Assembly: GCA_947427325.1 (NCBI GenBank)
Contig: CANEHP010000091.1
Span: 1-8,920, forward strand
DNA: 8,920 nt
Source of the DNA: an uncultured Clostridia bacterium
Lineage (GTDB): Bacteria; Bacillota; Clostridia; Oscillospirales; Ruminococcaceae
Direction: 5' to 3'
A program made the translations under genes and the position numbers. Every line of letters begins with the position of its first letter. The stretch's first letter is position 1. The notes under the pieces were generated by a model. The model was not told the origin of the DNA and ran no database searches. It saw nothing but the letters and a program-made list of their open reading frames with translations. This document shows, in pieces, positions 5,318-8,920 of this stretch.

Positions 5318-7303
5318 ATGAACGAAGAAACCAAGGTAGAGCACGGCTACGGCGCATCGGATATACAAATTCTCGAAGGTCTGGAGGCGGTAAGAAAACG
5401 CCCCGGTATGTATATAGGCTCAACAGGCCCGGGAGGACTTCACCACCTTGTATATGAAATAGTGGATAATGCCATTGACGAAGCGCTGGCGGGCTACTGC
5501 ACCGAAATTAAGGTAAGTATACTGCCCGATAATATAATCGAGGTTGTGGACAATGGCAGAGGCATTCCCACGGGTATTCACCCGAAGGAAGGTATAAGCG
5601 CCGCTACCGTTGTTTATACTATCTTACACGCAGGGGGAAAATTCGGCGGCGGCGGATATAAGGTTTCGGGCGGACTTCACGGAGTGGGCGCAAGCGTTGT
5701 AAACGCTCTTTCGGAATGGCTGGAGCTTACGGTATACGACGGAAAAAACATTCATTTTCAGCATTTTGACAGAGGACATTACACCGAAGCCTTAAAGATA
5801 GTGGGAGATACGGACAAAACGGGCACTAAGGTACGCTTTAAGGCTGACGGGGAGATATTCCATGACGTAAATTACGATTATGTCACCTTGCTTGACCGTA
5901 TGAGAGAGCAGGCTTTCTTAAACGGCGGCATTAAGATCGATTTGTCGGATCAAAGAGACCCCGAAAATATAAGAGGGGAAAGCCTTAAATATGACGGCGG
6001 TATTGTGGAGTATGTGGATTGGCTTCAGGAAAAAAGAGGCGCTGAAAGACTTCATCCCGACGTTATCTATTTAAAAGACGTTATCGACGATATTATGGTG
6101 GAGGCTGCCTTTCAGTATAACACCGATTTTAACAGCGAGGCCTTCCGCTCCTTTGCCAATAATATACACACCGTTGACGGAGGAACTCACGAGCTTGCCT
6201 TTAAAAGAGCCTTAAACAAGGTGGTAAACGATTTTGTAAAGGCATATAAGGAAAAAGAGGATTCCAAAAAGAAAAAGCCCAAAAACAAAAAGGACGACGG
6301 CAAAAAGGAAGAGTATACGGCTATCAGCGGAGAAGCTATCAGAGAAGCCATAAACGCTGTAATATCCGTAAAGCTCCCCGAATGTGAGTTTGAGGGTCAG
6401 ACAAAGGGCAAGCTGGGAAATCCCGAGGTAGGACCTGTTGTTTACAAAATAGTAAGCGAAAAGCTAACCTATTATTTTGAAGAACACCCTGATACCGCAC
6501 AGGCAATAGTAGTTAAGGCAATTAACGGACAGGCGGCAAGAGACGCTGCTAAAAAGGCAATGGAGGCCAAGAGAAAATCCGTTGCCGACGGTGCGGGACT
6601 TCCGGGAAAACTGGCGGACTGCTACGATAAGGATATAGAAAAAACCGAAATATATATCGTAGAGGGAGATTCTGCGGGCGGCTCCGCAAAGCAGGGAAGA
6701 AACAGCCGTTATCAGGCTATACTGCCCTTGTGGGGAAAAATGCTCAATGTGGAAAAGGCAAGAGTTGACAAGGTTTATAACAACGATAAGCTTACACCCG
6801 TGGTAAAGGCTCTCGGTACGGGACTGGGCGAGGAATTTGACATTTCAAAGCTGAGATACGGCAGAGTTGTTATTATGGCGGATGCCGATGTTGACGGCGC
6901 ACATATAAGAACCCTGCTTCTGACGTTTTTCTTCCGCTTTATGCGTCCGCTGGTGGAGGAGGGTCATGTATATCTTGCTCAGCCGCCGCTGTTTAAGGTG
7001 TTCAAAGGAAAACAGGTAAGATATGCCTTTTCCGAAGAGGAAAGAGACGAATATATCAGGGAGCTGCAAGGGGAAAATAATGCAAAGGTAGACGTACAGC
7101 GTTATAAAGGTCTTGGTGAAATGGACCCCGAACAGCTTTGGGAAACTACCATGAACCCCGATTCAAGAACAATGCTCCGGGTGACGATGGAGGACGCCGC
7201 AAAGGCGGATCTTACCTTCTCCATTCTTATGGGAGACAAGGTTGAACCCAGAAGAGAATTTATCGAGTGCAACGCTCAGTATGTGGAAAATCTTGATATC
7301 TGA
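5318..7303 (+). CDS. gyrB: DNA gyrase subunit B
   Basis: The ATPase subunit of gyrase, which with GyrA introduces negative supercoils. The 661-residue product is slightly longer than the roughly 640 of Bacillus. The GHKL ATPase domain shows E47 and N51 in EIVDNAIDEA, D78 in VVDNGRGIP, and the glycine-rich GGKFGGGGYKVSGGLHGVG lid (106-124). The transducer domain includes the VDGGTHE loop (286-292). The TOPRIM domain has EGDSAGG at 449-455 and DADVD at 522-526 (metal-binding E449, D522, D524). QRYKGLGEM (594-602) is the conserved C-terminal motif. A Lys-rich linker at about 311-331 is an insertion. Trp472 occupies the position of Escherichia coli quinolone-site Lys447. GGAAGGA (5302-5308) lies 9 nt before ATG. 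gyrA does not follow; two small membrane-protein genes do. GyrB rather than ParE is favoured by motif details and synteny with recF and remB. Confidence 0.97.
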   Translation: MNEETKVEHGYGASDIQILEGLEAVRKRPGMYIGSTGPGGLHHLVYEIVDNAIDEALAGYCTEIKVSILPDNIIEVVDNGRGIPTGIHPKEGISAATVVYTILHAGGKFGGGGYKVSGGLHGVGASVVNALSEWLELTVYDGKNIHFQHFDRGHYTEALKIVGDTDKTGTKVRFKADGEIFHDVNYDYVTLLDRMREQAFLNGGIKIDLSDQRDPENIRGESLKYDGGIVEYVDWLQEKRGAERLHPDVIYLKDVIDDIMVEAAFQYNTDFNSEAFRSFANNIHTVDGGTHELAFKRALNKVVNDFVKAYKEKEDSKKKKPKNKKDDGKKEEYTAISGEAIREAINAVISVKLPECEFEGQTKGKLGNPEVGPVVYKIVSEKLTYYFEEHPDTAQAIVVKAINGQAARDAAKKAMEAKRKSVADGAGLPGKLADCYDKDIEKTEIYIVEGDSAGGSAKQGRNSRYQAILPLWGKMLNVEKARVDKVYNNDKLTPVVKALGTGLGEEFDISKLRYGRVVIMADADVDGAHIRTLLLTFFFRFMRPLVEEGHVYLAQPPLFKVFKGKQVRYAFSEEERDEYIRELQGENNAKVDVQRYKGLGEMDPEQLWETTMNPDSRTMLRVTMEDAAKADLTFSILMGDKVEPRREFIECNAQYVENLDI

Positions 7304-7333
7304 TAAATTCCATATACTTGATTTGGAGGAATT

Positions 7334-7732
7334 ATGAACTCTAAACGTAATAATGAAAAGATAATACAGGTTTTATCCGAAATGAGGCCTATTCATGACG
7401 AAACGGAAGAGGAAAAGGCGCAAAGGGAAAAAATGGCGGAGGAAGCCTTAAAAAAAGTTACGGAGGAATCCCCTTGGGCTTTTCCCCGAAAGGTTGCGGT
7501 AATAATATGCGCTGCTCTTTGGGTTTTCTCTTTGGTGGCATTGATGCTGGGTTTTGCGGATTTCGGCGTTCTTTTGCCCTTTATGCTGGTTTCTCTCGGT
7601 GTGGTTTGTGCCCTTAATATACCTGTGTTTTTTAAGCAGGACAAAATGGGAGATGTGATAATTGCAATTATAGCCTGCGCCGTTTGCCTGATATTTGCTT
7701 TCGGTATGCTGTTTGTGGGGGGAAATCGCTGA
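7334..7732 (+). CDS. Small three-helix membrane protein of unknown function
   Basis: I do not recognise the family. The 132-residue product has a cytoplasmic-looking N-terminal half rich in Glu and Lys (residues 22-46, EEEKAQREKMAEEALKK, probably a helix or short coiled coil). Three hydrophobic segments follow at about 53-73, 78-100 and 107-128, and the C-terminus is very short (GGNR). No catalytic motif is visible. GGAGGA (7325-7330) precedes the ATG by only 3 nt, a strong but close site. The gene starts 30 nt after the gyrB stop with no terminator between, so co-transcription with gyrB is likely. Codon use resembles its neighbours, with no sign of recent transfer. Confidence 0.8.
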   Translation: MNSKRNNEKIIQVLSEMRPIHDETEEEKAQREKMAEEALKKVTEESPWAFPRKVAVIICAALWVFSLVALMLGFADFGVLLPFMLVSLGVVCALNIPVFFKQDKMGDVIIAIIACAVCLIFAFGMLFVGGNR

Positions 7733-7782
7733 TGGCGCAGACGGGGTTGTTTTTATTATGAAAAAATATTTACGAGGAATTT

Positions 7783-8379
7783 ATGGAAAGCTTTGAAATA
7801 AAATACGACAATACCCTTGACGAAATATCAAAGGGCTACGGTTTATTCTGGAAAAAATACGCATTAAGGAGAACCGTGATCTTTACGGCTGTTTACGCCA
7901 TAGCCTTGGGCATAGGAATAGATTTTGCGGTACATGATCACACAAGTATGCCCGGCTACATACTTATTGTGATAGGTTTGGGCATGATTTTTTCCACATG
8001 GACAAAGCCCTATTACGCAAAGAAAAAACTGCTTAAAACTCTCGAAAGCTTCGGAGAAGAAAGATACACGGCGGTATTTTCGGATACAAGGATAGTAATA
8101 GACACGGAAATTCTCCCCGAACAACAGCTTGAAACGGTAGCCGTTACAAGCCAAGGCGTAATGACGGTGGGAGAAGATGTGGAGATTCCCGAAGAAAAGA
8201 TAATAAAGCACGATAAAACAAAAATAGACCTAAGGACGGAAAGGCTGGATTCCGTTGAAACAGAGGATCTTTTCCTGCTCTTTGTAAACAGGTCGCTGAT
8301 CTACATTTTCCCGAAAAGATGCTTATCGGAGGAGCAGACGGGAAAGCTGAAAAATTATTTTGACGATAAAAATATCTGA
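7783..8379 (+). CDS. YcxB-like membrane protein
   Basis: A 198-residue protein with an N-terminal cytoplasmic stretch, two closely spaced membrane helices (about 31-50 and 57-72), a basic KPYYAKKKLL junction, and a soluble domain of about 115 residues. Its end, DLFLLFVNRSLIYIFPKRCLSEEQTGKLKNYF by composition (residues 162-193), resembles the C-terminal part of YcxB-type proteins, where a beta-rich domain ends in a PKR-containing strand and helix. That match is by eye. The function of this family is unknown. GAGGA (7774-7778) gives a 4-nt spacer to ATG. A short overlapping ATG frame at 7758 runs only 12 codons and is not considered real. It lies 50 nt after the three-helix protein gene with no terminator between, so the two may be transcribed together with gyrB. 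Confidence 0.75.
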   Translation: MESFEIKYDNTLDEISKGYGLFWKKYALRRTVIFTAVYAIALGIGIDFAVHDHTSMPGYILIVIGLGMIFSTWTKPYYAKKKLLKTLESFGEERYTAVFSDTRIVIDTEILPEQQLETVAVTSQGVMTVGEDVEIPEEKIIKHDKTKIDLRTERLDSVETEDLFLLFVNRSLIYIFPKRCLSEEQTGKLKNYFDDKNI

Positions 8380-8425
8380 TTTTTTAAAGGTGAAAAAAAG
8401 TAAGGGAAAAAAGAAGAAATATAGA

Positions 8426-8469
8426 GAAGAAACAAAGAAGAAACAGAGAAGAAACAGAGAAGAAAAAGT
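8426..8469 (+). repeat. 11-bp-period purine-rich tandem repeat, four units
   Basis: Units start at 8426, 8437, 8448 and 8459: GAAGAAACAAA, GAAGAAACAGA twice, then GAAGAAAAAGT. The wider 8390-8469 stretch is almost wholly purine. The period is close to one helical turn, so A-tracts are in phase, which could favour curvature. Confidence 0.75.
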
Positions 8470-8518
8470 CAAAACAAAAACTACCGAGAAAAAACATTGC
8501 AGAAAGCAAAAACCGCAC

Positions 8519-8596
8519 GGCGAAACCGCTCATTCGGCAAGCCGAATGAGAAGGCGAAGCCTTCGGAATTTTGGAACAAAATTCAGCGGTTTCGCC
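8519..8596. repeat. Cloverleaf-like inverted repeat (12-bp outer stem, three hairpins)
   Basis: A perfect 12-bp outer stem (8519-8530 with 8585-8596, GGCGAAACCGCT/AGCGGTTTCGCC) encloses three perfect hairpins with almost no unpaired bases between them. They are CATTCGGC-AA-GCCGAATG (8531-8548), GAAGGC-GAA-GCCTTC (8550-8564) and GAATTTT-GGAAC-AAAATTC (8566-8584). It is not a tRNA: it lacks the conserved tRNA loop sequences and CCA-end features. Read on the reverse strand it is followed by GTGCGGTTTTTG, so it could act as a reverse-direction terminator. It shares architecture with 4915-4990. Confidence 0.7.
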
Positions 8597-8790
8597 CCCT
8601 CGTATACGCAGTTTTTCCTTTAGGAGCACCTTTGATAAATCGGCATTAAACCAAGTGAAAAAATGAAACAAAAAATATGTATAGCGGTAAACAATGGAAT
8701 TAAAAAACCGAGAAAAAACAAAGCAAAATGCAAACTGCAAAAGCGGAGAAAATGTGTAAAAATTAAAACAAGAAAAAACAAAAAAACAAG

Positions 8791-8815
8791 CACAACAGTT
8801 TTAATGACCGCACAA
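8791..8815 (+). repeat. 25-bp dispersed repeat, copy 2
   Basis: This matches the reverse strand of 4073-4097 at 24 of 25 positions (exact core TTTTAATGACCGCACAA at 8799-8815). As at the first copy, the upstream side is strongly A-rich. ACCGCAC also occurs at 8512-8518, just before the cloverleaf, again after an A-rich run. Confidence 0.8.
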
Positions 8816-8884
8816 ACGGACTCCGAAAAGCAAAATAAACCCTACCGAGAAAAAAACAAATTCCCAATCACCAACTTCCAAAGC

Positions 8885-8916
8885 GGGGAAAAGGGGGGAG
8901 TGGGGTAAGGAAAGGG
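8885..8916 (+). other. Candidate G-quadruplex run
   Basis: Four runs of at least three G (8885-8888, 8893-8898, 8902-8905, 8914-8916) are separated by loops of 4, 3 and 8 nt. The last loop is slightly longer than the usual limit of 7, although the six-G run could be split. It lies in otherwise A-rich DNA at the window edge. Confidence 0.4.
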
Positions 8917-8920
8917 TTCT

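Larger units (their letters stand above)
8380..8920. other. A-rich non-coding region at the right edge
   Basis: About 540 bp with no supported gene. The + strand is very rich in A and poor in T. Open frames on either strand (for example + 8360-8623, + 8663-8908, - 8384-8740) are Lys/Arg-rich or Phe-rich low-complexity artefacts without ribosome binding sites. Structured contents are an 11-bp purine repeat, a cloverleaf-like inverted repeat, three ACCGAGA6-7C motifs (8483, 8707, 8844), copy 2 of the dispersed repeat and a cluster of G-runs, listed separately where supported. No clear T-tailed terminator for the upstream operon is visible on the + strand. Confidence 0.7.

Noticed and set aside
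5461..7994. Single-mismatch DnaA-box-like sequences (for example near 5463, 7283 and 7986)
   Set aside because: They are isolated, inside coding regions, and do not form a cluster, so there is no support for an origin within this window.
8519..8596. Possible tRNA, because of the cloverleaf layout
   Set aside because: The stem and loop sizes are wrong, with 2-5-nt loops, a 12-bp closing stem, and no TTCGA or D-loop consensus.
8360..8908. Lys/Arg-rich frames on + and a Phe-rich frame on -
   Set aside because: They are low-complexity translations of A-rich DNA without ribosome binding sites, and they run through the cloverleaf.

Overview
This window is a stretch of chromosome from a low-GC Gram-positive bacterium, most likely a gut-type Clostridium relative (Oscillospiraceae/Ruminococcaceae-like). 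The basis is the gene order dnaN, yaaA (S4 domain), recF, remB, gyrB near the replication origin, strong AAGGAG/GAAAGGA ribosome binding sites, Gram-positive lipoprotein signals, and a GyrB with the clostridial-looking PLWGKMLNVEKAR segment. The family placement is an inference from protein flavour, not a search result. All convincing genes lie on the + strand.

Layout. Positions 1-304 are non-coding leader DNA upstream of dnaN. It holds a degenerate 31-bp tandem repeat, a 12-bp perfect hairpin, and a 43-bp tandem duplication whose copies can both pair with the same upstream arm. Positions 305-3081 hold the compact run dnaN (sliding clamp), yaaA (small S4 RNA-binding protein), recF (overlapping yaaA by 4 nt) and remB (DUF370 regulator). 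Two lipoprotein genes follow as separate transcription units (3237-3866 and 4543-4803), each with its own promoter and intrinsic terminator. Between them lies about 440 bp of AT-rich DNA with a GC-rich island that carries part of a dispersed repeat. After the second terminator come a compact branched inverted-repeat unit (4915-4990) and, touching it, a 190-bp MITE-like element (4993-5182) flanked by TA. A clear sigma-A-type promoter then drives gyrB (5318-7303). gyrB is followed by a small three-helix membrane protein gene and a YcxB-like two-helix membrane protein gene. gyrA, which follows gyrB directly in Bacillus, is not here. The last 540 bp (8380-8920) are extremely A-rich and non-coding, with an 11-bp-period purine repeat, a 78-nt cloverleaf-like inverted repeat, a recurring ACCGAGA6C motif, the second copy of the 25-bp dispersed repeat, and a G-run cluster at the right edge.

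How the parts work together. DnaN, RecF and GyrB are core replication, repair and topology proteins. RemB/DUF370 and YaaA are conserved neighbours in this cluster. The two lipoproteins and the two membrane proteins are accessory cargo inserted into, or placed behind, the ancestral cluster. All three recognisable promoters share an extended -10 of the form TTGTGnTAnAAT, and the two lipoprotein promoters also share an 11-bp block around the -35, so those two genes may be co-regulated. I see no defence system, CRISPR array, tRNA, rRNA or intact transposase. The unexplained structure is mostly in the intergenic repeats, which look like several families of small dispersed or mobile elements around the dnaN-gyrB region.
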